Source: Icerya purchasi (lineage: Eukaryota > Arthropoda > Insecta > Hemiptera > Monophlebidae). From it: 64,000 nt of DNA. Shown one piece after another: positions 11,462 through 23,100 of the stretch. Location: assembly GCA_039619475.1 (NCBI GenBank), contig CM077115.1, positions 501,911,352 through 501,975,351 on the forward strand, written 5' to 3'. The notes under the pieces were generated by a model, which was not told the DNA's origin, ran no database searches, and saw only the letters and a program-made list of their open reading frames with translations. The position numbers and the translations under genes were made by a program. Position 1 is the stretch's first letter, and the number at the start of each line of letters is the position of its first letter.

Positions 11462-13002
11462 CAGTGACTTCCAAAAAGATCACAAGAATTTTTTTTGTTT
11501 TTTCAACTGTAGAGGCAATAAAGAACCCAACGAAAAATGAAAAAAAAGTCTATTAATAGTATCAACATCACACCTATCCAGATTACATAATAAAAAGTAA
11601 AGATGACAAGAAAAATACCAAAAAAAAAAGGAACTTATGTAAAGAAAATGAAAAAAATCATCGCTCAAAAAGATCCGCACTATGATGAAAGATGGGAAAA
11701 CTCGCGCCTGGTAGCGTAACGAGAAGAGGGTTATTAATAGGTGTATCGCAGATAGTTTGTAATGATCAAAATGTACTACGTCGGCGCAAAAAACACGTGC
11801 CAGTACATTTGCATATTTAAATCGCGCGGTGTTTGTACGTTCCGTCAAAGTGCTCCCTGTATAAATGCAAAATGGCCAAATACACGTCTACCTGAAGATA
11901 AAATTAGTAATTTGGAATCGTACGAAGGGTAAGTGTGTAGGAGAAATATGTACGATCTTAAATATGAAACGTCGAACCGTATACGATATTCTGAAGCGAT
12001 ATAAACACGAAAATAGAGTAGACGTAAAACATAATCTTGGTTGTCCAAAGATTCTAATGGCGCACGAAGAACGCCTGATGGTCTGTAAAATATAGAAAAA
12101 TGACAGATTGAGTGCTCCGAAGATTGTTAGTGAACTGTTTGTAGAATATCAGAAAAAAGTCAGATGTGAAACGGTGCGACGAGCTATAAGAAATGCTGGA
12201 TACAACGGGCGTGTTACACGACGAAAACCTTTTTATCAGCTAAGTAAATCGGCGTAAACGTTTACAATTCCCGAAAGAATATGTTTCGAAGCCGGATACA
12301 TATTGGGAGCACGTCATTTTCACCGATGAAAGCAAGTTTAATGTTTATGGTTCAGATGGATGTTGAATATTGTGGCGTAAGCCAAACGAAGAAATAAATC
12401 CTTTTAATCTGAAATCTACAGTAGAACACGATGGCGCTGGACTAATGGTTTGCTGGTACGCATCTGCTCGTGGTGTAGACGAATTAGTATTTATAATTGT
12501 ACAAGAATGGCAGCTCTACCGGTTGCCTACAGTGATCCATCCTCTATTCCAGTCATGGAATCTGAATATTATTGAAAATTTGTGGGATGAACTAGACCGT
12601 CGAGTTCATCAGACACTGGTTACTTTTAAGGGAGAGCTCATGAAAAGATTTTCAGAGGAGTGATGAAGCTGGATAAGGAATACTTAAATATGTCTCTCGG
12701 CCGTATGCTAAATCGGTTAGAATGTGTTATTGACCAAAAAGAATACTGAACGAGATACTAGTTTAGTTTTTTATAACTTGACCCCTTGTGCGGTTCTTTT
12801 TGAGCGATAATTTTTTTCATTTCCTTTACACAAGTTCTTTCTTTTTGGTATTTTTCCAGCGATCTTTTTTTCTTATTACGTGATCTGTATGGCTGTGATG
12901 TTACACTATTAATAGTTTTTTTCATTTTTCATTGCGCTCTTAATTGCCTCTACAGGGATAAAAAACGAAATTTCTTACTTCGGATCATTTTGGGAGTCAC
13001 TG
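11462..13002 (+). mobile_element. Tc1-like transposon with about 220-bp inverted repeats
   Basis: Both ends begin CAGTGACT(T/C)CCAAAA and are flanked by TA (11460-11461 and 13003-13004), the Tc1/mariner target. The inverted similarity continues for about 220 bp on each side (to about 11685 and from about 12780). It includes a conserved block ATCGCTCAAAAAGA just inside. The body carries a broken transposase on the plus strand. The element is 1541 bp, close to the usual 1.6 kb of Tc1 elements, but carries an internal deletion. Confidence 0.85.
11865..12663 (+). pseudogene. Tc1 transposase, broken
   Basis: The N-terminal helix-turn-helix (EICTILNMKRRTVYDILKRY) is followed by a second DNA-binding part (ETVRRAIRNAGYNGRVTRRK). 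Then comes the first catalytic block (FTDESKFNVYG), then GLMV.W.ASARGV.ELVFI, then the third block (SWNLNIIENLWDELDRRV). The reading frame shifts and stops at several places. Between ELVFI and QEWQLY about 60 residues that normally carry the second catalytic Asp (the QDNDPKH region) are missing, so the gene cannot make an active enzyme. It lies between long inverted repeats. Confidence 0.85.
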
Positions 13003-14427
13003 TATGTTCGTCTTCGTACAGGTTGTAATGGAAAGCTCCAATCCGGGTTTAGCTTTAGATGTGATAAAAAAAAACCAAACGGTGCTATTACCGAATGTGT
13101 TATAAGAGGTTCATGTTTGAGGGGCGCAAAATTTATGAATGCCAATTACAAATATTGTTTTTTTAATTTGTCAACTCAAGCAGTGCCATCATATTTTTTT
13201 TGTTTCAACCGAAACTATGATCAGATTTTACATTTTCGATCTTTCGATTGTTACTGAAATTTTGTTGTAAGTCTAAAGGACTAAAACGCGAACTAATGCA
13301 AAACTTTGGTTAAAAACTAAATGTGAATATCAAAATTTTTCTAAAATTGTTAACTAAAAATTCGGACATCTTTCATACCTCCTATTGGTACACCCTGGTA
13401 AGTCCATGATGTAGAAGAAGAATTTCATCAGAATATGAACGGGCGAGCCGACATGAGAGAATGGAATAGGGGTGCCACTAAAAACAAATAAAAAGCGTCT
13501 TGTAATTTTACTTGTGATCAGCTGTTTTCCAAACAATTGGAAAAAATTTCCGGCTAAATCACTGCAAAATTTAGTAAGGGTATACTGCACATAAGGGGGT
13601 TTTTAAAATGTGCACAATATATCCTCAGTAATTCACTTTCACAAACAAATATATAAATACGCAAAACATTTAATATCTGTATATAAATAGGCAAAGTCCT
13701 CCTTTGTTTATTGACCAATTTTCTTTTTCTTTTTTTGTTTAATAACTATTAAAGAAGTTTTTTTTTCTTGTTTAAATATAAAATTAGTACAAAAAAAAGT
13801 TTAAAACGAACTGTTTGTTACGATATTTTTGATTCGTTTGTTTTTGTTTTTTTTTGTTACATATATATTTTTACTGCATGAGTAACGCATGATATTCGAA
13901 TTGCCTCCTAATCGGCTGAGAGCCAAGATCGATGCCTTTTTTTTTTGCCTTTTTGTTCCTCGCTGTTCCCAGGTATCTGGAATTATGCGTTCACCTGTTT
14001 TGCCGACCATCCTTAATTGCTTTGCATTACCGGTATTTGTTGTTCGCTTTTGCTTGTCGCTCGCCTTTGTGTTATTAAGTCATTCGTTTCTTTAATGTTC
14101 GCTAAACATGGAGCTACGAATAAAACTTTTAACATATCTTAATTTCCAGATAATTATTAAATACTTAACACTGTTCTTATCAATAAATGATTGTTTTTAA
14201 AAATGAAAAATAAAATTGCTATAGCCGGCAAATCTCAATAAATGTTTGTTTTTACGATTTACTACTGAAAACATTAAAACCCATTTAAAACTCGCGAAAC
14301 CGAATTTTGCCATGGATTAGACCTTTGATTTATTAGCCCGAAATACCCCTAGTGCGCAAATTTCATCCAAATCGTTAGAACCGTTTCCGAGATAGGCGAA
14401 ATAAATTTACATAATAGTACCTGGGCG

Positions 14428-14444
14428 ACCGAGCTTTGCTCGGT
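14428..14444. repeat. Perfect hairpin at the end of repeat copy 1
   Basis: ACCGAGCTTTGCTCGGT is a 7-bp perfect stem with a TTT loop, followed by a T run. It sits immediately beyond the shared tail of the first repeat copy, suggesting a structural terminus of the element. The second copy (ending about 15985) lacks the hairpin. Confidence 0.65.
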
Positions 14445-15490
14445 ATTTTTTTTGTAACTTCTTAACTTTATTTTAATCTTAAGAAATGTTTTGCGTATTT
14501 ATATATTTGTTTGTGAAAGTGAATTACTGAGAATATGTTGTGCACATTTTAAAAAAACCCTTATGCGCACTATACTCTTATTACATTTTGCAGTGATTTA
14601 GTCAGAAATTTTTTCAAATTGGTTGGAAAACAGCTGATCACAGGTAAAATTACAAGACGTTTTTTATTTGTTTTTATAACGAATAAACCGATAAAGTTGT
14701 TTAAAACTAATTTATAAACGCATTTACGAATTTAAAGCCTCTTTCCATACAACTTTGCTTTTCAATACTGAACGCTACAAAAATGTAGAGGTCTTTCGAA
14801 TTCGCTTTCCGGATGGTTGGAAAATGTTTTCAATGACTGCACACGTTAATTGTTATGAATATATTTCTATGCGTTTTTTATTAGAAAAATTATATTTTAG
14901 GTATATAGGGTCGTCGTCGACTTTATTTGTCGGTTTATTCGTTATAAAAACAAATAAAAAACGTCTTGTAATTTTACCTGTGATCAGCTGTTTTCCAACC
15001 AATTTGAAAAATTTCCAACTAAATCACTGCAAAATGTAATAAGGGTATACCGCGCATAAGGGGTTTTTTAAAATGTGCACAACATATTCTCAGTAATTCA
15101 CTTTCAAACAAATATATAAATACGCAAAACATTTCTGCATATAAATAGGCAAAGTCCTCGTTTGTTTATTAACTGATTTTCTTTTTCTTTTTTTGTTTAG
15201 TAGCTATTAAAAAGCAGTTTTTTTTTCTTATTTAAATATAAAATTAATACAAACAAAAATAAAAAATGAACCTTTTGTTACGATATTTTCATTTTTTTTT
15301 TTTTTTTTTTTTTGTTATATGTATATTTTTACTGCATGCATTGCGCATGATTTTCGAACCGCCATTATGTGACCGCCCGCTGATCCGCTGAGAGCTAAGA
15401 CCGATGCCTTTTTTGCCTATTCGTTCCTTGCCGTTTCCAGGTATCTGGAATTACGCGCTCGTCTGGTTTGCCGACCATATGTTATATTGC

Positions 15491-15720
15491 TTTGCACTAC
15501 CAGTATCTGTTGTTCGCTTTACACTACCAGTATCTGTTGTTCGCTTTACACTACCAGTATCTGTTGTTCGCTTTACACTACCAGTATCTGTTGTTCGCTT
15601 TACACTACCAGTATCTGTTGTTCGCTTTACACTACCAGTATCTGTTGTTCGCTTTACACTACCAGTATCTGTTGTTCGCTTTACACTACCAGTATCTGTT
15701 GTTCGCTTTACACTACCAGA
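15491..15720. repeat. 27-bp minisatellite, about 8.5 units
   Basis: The unit TTTACACTACCAGTATCTGT plus TGTTCGC repeats head to tail with almost no divergence. Because 27 is a multiple of three, several frames stay open; these frames are not genes. The related repeat copy at about 14020-14050 has just one such unit, so the array expanded in this copy only. Confidence 0.9.
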
Positions 15721-15990
15721 GCTGATAATCGACAACGTACGAAAATCAAAAAATAATACTACAGAAAGAACAAATTATCTATTAGATCGTCGTCGAAAGA
15801 TCGAGTCACCAACCCAGATTCGTATCATATTGAAAACATTAAAATTCATTTAAAACTCGCGAAACCGAATTTTGCCATGGATTAGACCTTGCCAGAACAA
15901 TTTATTGGCCCAAAATACCCTTAGTATGCAAATTTCATCCAAATCGTTAGAGCCGTTTCCGAGATACGCGAAATAAATTTATATATATTC

Positions 15991-17054
15991 AATTATTGCT
16001 CGTTTAAAGATATTAGATATATGCATACAAGAATTGTTCGTTTAAAGATATTAGATGTCTCTGACGAATAGCTCATAAAACTTCAATATTTTCAGCCGGA
16101 GGTTCATGTTTAATTTTTTTTCCTTTAAGTATACGCTTGAGTGCGTTTATTTCTACTATCACTTATTATAACTTGCATTTGTATTTTTGGAGTTCTTTAA
16201 GTTGTATTCCCCCCATGAAAATATGCCCAAAAAAAAAAAAAAAAAAAAATCCAAACTGAACTAACACCCTATAACACTAAAATTAACGATTAGCAACAAA
16301 TTTATAAACTTTCGCGATAGTGGTTCATAAAAATAGAGACTTTTTGGCGTAAAATTCGATTGAAATAAACGGTAGTAATATGTACCATAAATTATAAAAA
16401 AAATTCAAAAGAAAATCAAATAATACTTACGTGAGCAATTTTATTAAACATAGCATACACATAGAAAAGAAATTATATAATATTAAAAAATGATGGAACA
16501 CACTGATGATTGAAATTCTATATATCGTAAGTGCGCTTTATCATATAAGTAAAAAAAAAAGAAAAAAAACTATCTCTTCATTTAAAAGAAAAATAATAGT
16601 TCTAGGAATTATATTATTTGATTATTTTAAATCCCATATTATAATTATGAGATTATGAGATAAAAATGTGTTCATCATTCAGTAAAACAATCATGTGCGA
16701 ATTTTTTTTCTATTTCAATAAATTTTATACTCGCTACCATCTGTTTTAGTAATAAATAAATTATATACTGTCTGAAGAATATTCGCTTAAACTATTTATA
16801 AAATCAGTTAATAACTACCAACAATGAATAAAATTTAAAACAAAAGAAGTGTAATAATTAATCACATATTTTTCGGAAATAACTGTCTCATTTACTAATT
16901 TTTTGCTGCATATTTGTCACTCATTATTTTTGATGTTTTCTATTTACATTAAATAAAATCGGCAACCAGAATCATCTTCTCTGTTGAATAGAAGGGATAA
17001 AATGCTTCTGAATGTTAGAAACCAACAAATGCACAAGTTATTTTTGAAAAATAT

Positions 17055-17125
<71 letters not shown>

Positions 17126-17191
17126 AGGTCATTAACGCCAATTATAATTTTATTAGTATACAGAATTTACAAATAAGTGTTATGTTAAATT
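15991..17191. other. Intergenic AT-rich DNA 3' of the synthetase gene
   Basis: This stretch includes the likely 3' UTR of DARS1 just below 17192 and a long TA run. I see no exon. AATAAA-like sequences are frequent in this composition, so no polyadenylation site is assigned. Confidence 0.4.
17061..17122. repeat. (TA)31 microsatellite
   Basis: An uninterrupted TA dinucleotide run about 70 bp past the DARS1 stop codon, probably in the 3' UTR or just beyond. It generates spurious open frames rich in Ile and Tyr on both strands. Confidence 0.95.
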
Positions 17192-20100
17192 TCACGGAGT
17201 TAATCTTTTCGGATCACGAGGGAACATAGAAGTTTTGCGGATGTTGTCCAAACCGAGATACAACATAACAACACGTTCCAAACCAACTCCACCACCGGCA
17301 TGTGGTGGACAACCATACTTAAATGCATCGATGTAAGATTTAATCTTTTCCAAATCTAAGATGATAGAAAAATGTATTACTCGCCTAGATTAATCTTAAT
17401 AATTTAAAATATCTTATATTAAAAAGACATGCGATAATTTTTTTTTTAATACTATTATGATATCGCTGACTATTTTACATATTTCATTACCAAGTTACAG
17501 AGGTAATTTCTGATATCTTTTAATAACTGAAAATTAAAAATTTTTGATTGTTAAAATTAAACCAAAATAATGTGGTAATTGTTATTGAAGATGATTTAGG
17601 CACACGCGAGGAAATTTAAATTATACTTCTAAAAAAAAAATGGTTTGAATGTTATGCGTTATTGTATAGTATGCAATTAAAAACTTCCGATTAATGTAAA
17701 GGCAAATTTAAAAACAATGTACAAAAATATGTTTTAATGTAAATTATCTATTTTTTTCTTTTTCTGTGTATATTATACGAAAAGAAACATACAAAATCAC
17801 TGATTCTTACTGCAAGCAACCACACAAATATAAATTATAAAACATTTAACATCATGATAGGTAGTAATTAATAAAATGAAACAATGTACAGATATAGTAA
17901 AATTTTAAAGTAACCGATTTCGTAGAGATATTTTTAAAGCCACAGAGGTATACAGCAACAGATTAATTTAAAAATAACTTATATTGATTAGACAGACTGA
18001 AATTACGTCATCAGATTTATATTTTTTTCAATTATTATAAAGCAGAAAAATGGATTTAAAAAAATGCATTTTATTTGTTTATTTATTTTTTAAGCGTTTC
18101 TTCTATTCTTTTATAACATGGTCTTACTGTAATAATTTATACATGTATTTTGTTTAATTTTCAACGAATTTATGACCACAATTTACCGATTCTAAGTCGT
18201 TTTTAACGTATTAATCCATTATGTCTTCTTTTACAACTTGCACAGATAGTTGTTTGTTTCTATCCAATTTCACACCTAATTCGCAATGGCAGCTGTAAAC
18301 CGCTTCCTAATAATGTGTTTGTATATGTTTTATGATTTTAACTATCCGTATAATCAGTCTGAATAAACTTCTTAAATAATTATTGACGGATTATATGATA
18401 TACCGACTTTAAACATATACTGTTACGTAACGTAGTTAAAACGAGAGAAAAAACCGTTCAATTCATTAAGTAACCGAAATAAAATATGCTAAAAAAGCGT
18501 ACCGATGCCATGTATTTGCGCTCTTTTAGTCAGTAGGTCTGCATCGTGGATACGTTGCGCGCCGGACATAATCTCTTCTCCCCTCATAAACATATCATAT
18601 GAATTTGATAAATGCTAAAAAGTAATAACATAATAATAATAAAACAATAATACACAAACTTTTAAATGAAATACGTAGTAAGTAATATTGTATTTTATCT
18701 TTTTACTGTAATTCTATTCTTTAAAATTATTTTTGGAAAGAAATCGGCTGATTATGAATTACTGTGTAAACATATATGTATAACTTCAGTAGCAGAATTT
18801 TAACGATGTCTGCTCATCGAAATCTTCGTCTTGTATATTTTATATCTGTGTATTTTTTTAATGTGGTTCAATATTTCTTTCCACCTAAGTTAATTCGGGG
18901 GATTAAAAAACAATCTTGTTGTAAAAATATATTATGTATCATTTTTAATTTAACAAACTTTATATAGCCAAAAACGAATATCTACAACTAGTATAAGCAT
19001 GAAGTACATAAAATAATTTCTTATTAAAGTGAATTCCTCTTGGTAATTTATGTAGCTACTACCCCGGATACCATGACACGGATAGAATTTATACAGTAAT
19101 GAATTATAGTGAAATTCTTAATCGTAATTATTGCTTTAAAATATAAATTTAAAAAATCAAAACCAACTTTTGTAGTATGTGTTATAATATAGAATAAATA
19201 AATAAGAAAATTTAAAAAAATTACTACTTTAATTTAAACAAACATAATATAAAACTGCATGATTATGGCTTAAATAAGCGAAAAGGTAGGGGGTGGGCGA
19301 CCTCGACTTAGAGGTAGAGTTTAAGGACCTTGTAAAATGATAAGTGATCTTGAAATAGGGGCGGCGGAAGGGCCCCCAACACGCGGCGAAGTGGCCTTGA
19401 AACAGGGGTAGTTATCGGGGTGCGACATCACCGACTTCCCTTCTCGCCCACTGCGCCAGAGTCGTTATGCGAATTGTGGCAACACTCTTTTTCCAGGAAT
19501 AATGTCGTTGCTACGGACATGTGTGGTCTCGCATTATCGTGATGGAGAAGCCATCGGTTGCGTAGGTCCAACCGTTTCTGTCCGATGTGATACCGCAAAG
19601 TTCGGAGAATTTAACAATACATGGCACTGGAAATTGTCGACTGAACCCACAGATCATAGCAGAAGAGCATACCGCGATGATAAAAAAAATGTTGTGATCA
19701 TGACTTTCATTAGAGATTTTTGTTGTCGAACTTTTTTCTTTCGCAGTTCCTCCCGGTACCACCTCTAATCAGAGCTCTCTTGCTCCAAGAGCGGTTCAAA
19801 CTAATTCACCCACGACTCGTCACCGGTAACAATTGTTGAAAGAAAGTTTGGTCCAGTCTCAATTCTCCTCAGCCACTCCTTACCAACCGTAACTCGGTGC
19901 GCCATTTATTCGGTAGTCAGTAAATGAGGTAGTACCCACGTCGCAGTCTCAGGTGATCCGTCAAAATTCGCCGTATACTGGTTCAAGGAATGTTCAGTTC
20001 AGCTTCCATTTGCCGCGTCGACAACTGGGAATTTTTGCGAATGACGGCTGCGACTGCGTTGACATACTCCTTCGTGCACGACGTTCATGGTCGTCCGCCA

Positions 20101-23100
20101 TGAGGGATCAACGCAAATGTTTCACGACCATTCGTTAACGCTTTATGCCATCGCAATATTGTGACTTTGTTTAACTGAGATTTCTCGAACTGTGTTCATC
20201 GGCGATAACTTTTTTCGAACACAGTAACGAATTGCACATCTTTGTTCGGTTTTGATTATCAACTGATAAACGCCCAATACATGTATATTACAGTCTGTAT
20301 GTGAACTTTAACTACACTTCGTTCACACAGCTTTATCTCGGTTCGTATTGCTATAATGGTGCTCGTTCTGCACTTGTTCTGTTGTTCATATTTCACTTAT
20401 TTTTTAATCGCTAGATAAAACCCATACTCCGTAGGAGAGTAGTTGCAGTTGTTCTGGCCCACCCTTTGTAAATAAAGACTGCATTTGATGACAATTTTTA
20501 TGACTAATAAGAAACACATTAATGTCTATTTCGTTTTATTTGTACGTATACTTTTATTTAGGAGTTAAAAGGCGCTGTTTTCAGTTGATCCTTTCTATTA
20601 GAGTACACCTTTTTTTTTTTTTTTTGTTTTGTCTTACGCTACATTATTCGCGTACATTTTACACAGTTTCACATTTAATTGTAATAACGGAATTAATCAT
20701 AATTACGTACCTCATCATTATTATCCGGCATTGTATAAAAGGGTCTAATTGCTAACGGATATTTATCCAAAACGTAAAAGTCAGTATGATACTGAAAACA
20801 AAAAATATTATAAACAAAATTAAATAGCATCTTCGTAATTCGGTTGTTAATTAAACATTACAGTACTTTAAAATAATTTTATGAAGGCATAACGGTAAAT
20901 ATCAACTAGATATTTCATAAAAATTAATCTTCTTAGGTAAAAGTATATGTTTTTAAACTACTATTGTATATACTAAAATAACGAAAAGAATTTTTATGTT
21001 CTCATGCAATATTTTGAAAATACCCGAAAGTTTTTTCTTACATTGTGTTACAAGTGTTGAAAGGAAATGGTTAACAAAAAAAAACAACAGAATAATAACA
21101 ATTTTCGAACGTTATAGTTAAACAACTGAGCGCGTAATTGTGACTGATTGTTCAGCATTTCAGTCCATCTTTGGCAATTTTGTTCGTTTGAAAACAGAGA
21201 ATATTCATGCAGATCGCGACTTCGTCGGCGTATCAGTAATATAACCTTTATAAAGCAATTTCTTACAAGAGTTTTGGATTAAAATTTTTCGAGAAAAAAC
21301 TTTTAAACGCGGCAGTTTAATGCTTTTTATTACGACGGAAAACCCGACAATTTTTTCCCCTAGCATTTATTCTGTTTTCTGTTTTTAGTATTTCTCAATA
21401 CAGCGAGTGGTTGCTATGGAAAAGAAATTCAATCAAAATTATACCTCTCGAAGGCTGTTGCATATCGTTGTACTACATGATCCGGACTGTGTAACGCATC
21501 AAACAGTTCGGTCCTTTAAACATATTCAACTAATCTCAAGTCGAGTGTTTATGTGACTTTTAAGTTTTACAGTTAAGTTATTTAATTTTTTTCATTCGTG
21601 AATCTTTTTATAAATGAAAAAGCGAATCAGCGTTGTTTAAACGAATATTTCACTTTAATTAAAATAATTTAAGATATCCAGAAAAAAAGATTATTTTTGG
21701 AATCACATTCGCACTACCCAATATTTCTCATACAACTATAATATGCTCAGTTGATTTTTTTTATGTTTTTTATTTTATAAATTGTTCTTTGTTTATTTTA
21801 CTTCTAATGCTGACTAATCAAGGTTATTTTAAGAATTAACAAAAAAACACGTTTCCTGTATATTTCAGGCTTTTCATTATTTATTCTTCGCATATACACA
21901 AACTTGGTTAAGAAAAAAGCGGTGTAAAGTGAGTGAAAAAGTGCATATTAGCAAAAAAGGTGATAGATGAAGTTACGATCAGGCATCTCGTAGTAAAATT
22001 TCGAACCGGAACCACCTAATCGTCATAAAGCCGGATGCATTTGTTAAAATGTTTTCAAGATTAGAAATTGCATGGTGTTCGATATGCGCATTGCGTGGGA
22101 AATGACAATAGTAAAACACACAAAAGTTTCGTTGACACCGAACCGTACGGTAATTTTTCTTTTTCAAAAAAGGAATGCATTGGGCATGTACGGAAAAGAA
22201 TAGAAACGAGCCTGAGAAACTTAAAAAAAGTAAATAAAAATTTTGGCGGTAGAAATATGCTGACTGGAAGGTTGAATTAAGCATTTACTATTATAGGTTG
22301 GCCATTCAGAGGAATAAGAATTTAACGGAGGATATGCGCAAAGAAATTGGGGCCACGTTATATCACAAGAGATATCAACTGAATAACATCCACGACACGA
22401 AAGTTGCTCGGTTAGCAGCTTGGCAGCGAACCAAAGCTTTGAATACTCTCGATGAATATTCTCATAAACCGGCTATGTTAATGCAAGTCTTTGAAGCTAT
22501 TAAACCTATCTATAAGGATTTTTCTGAAAATTATTTACTTTCAACGGTTTTTAAGGCTTACTCGAAGTTATGTCAGTACTTGGACTGAAAATCGGCACTA
22601 AAACATATATAATTTTCGTATGGAAGTCGACGAGCAATGAATTGAAGATACCAACCGCTCTGCGTCGAACAGAAAAGATATTCGCAACGATCTCACAACG
22701 GTCAGAAAAGAAGCTGACGAGTAAAATTTGGCATCGGAGGAGTTATTATATGGTTCCGGAATAGCCGGCTAAAGATAAAAAAATTCACATGCATGTATTT
22801 TGAATATTTCATGAAGTAAACACGTTTTGAAAGTTTAAACGTGTTTTTCTCGAAACTGTATTTTTCAAACTGGTGGGCAGCATAACTAGGGCAATTTTTA
22901 TCCGATCGACTTGAATTTTAACTGTAGCTTCTTAGATAAATTACCCAAAGCTGTACACACGATTTTTACGATTGGTTAATCATTCCAGTTTTTATTAACA
23001 AATTAAGGTCGATTTTTTTCGTAAAATTTGATTTTATTTTTTCAAACTGCTGCTATTATGCAAAAAATCAATATTTTATATTAATCTTATGTACCGCTTT

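Larger units (their letters stand above)
13470..15990. repeat. Complex repeat cluster: two direct copies and one inverted fragment
   Basis: A block of about 550 bp starting AAAACAAATAAAAAGCGTCT at about 13481 recurs in direct orientation at about 14946. It recurs inverted and truncated at about 14450-14680. Both direct copies lead into a GATGCCTTTTTT...GTATCTGGAATTA segment (13930, 15400) and end with a shared tail (ACTCGCGAAACCGAATTTTG at 14290 and 15851) that finishes near CGAAATAAATTTA. Copy 1 is followed by a perfect hairpin. The class is uncertain. A hairpin end and an internal minisatellite are seen in non-autonomous Helitron-like elements, but I do not see enough to assign it. Confidence 0.6.

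Noticed and set aside
11480..11848. Minus-strand 122-codon frame
   Set aside because: It is antisense to the left inverted repeat and transposase start of the Tc1 element.
15491..15720. Possible CRISPR-like array
   Set aside because: Units are directly adjacent with no spacers, and the window is eukaryotic nuclear DNA.
15451..15853. Open frames on both strands with a nine-residue repeat
   Set aside because: They are translations of the 27-bp minisatellite; the unit length keeps frames open by arithmetic. There is no start context, domain or conservation signal.
16944..17229. Open frames on both strands rich in Ile/Tyr
   Set aside because: They run through the (TA)31 microsatellite and into the DARS1 last exon region in the wrong frame.
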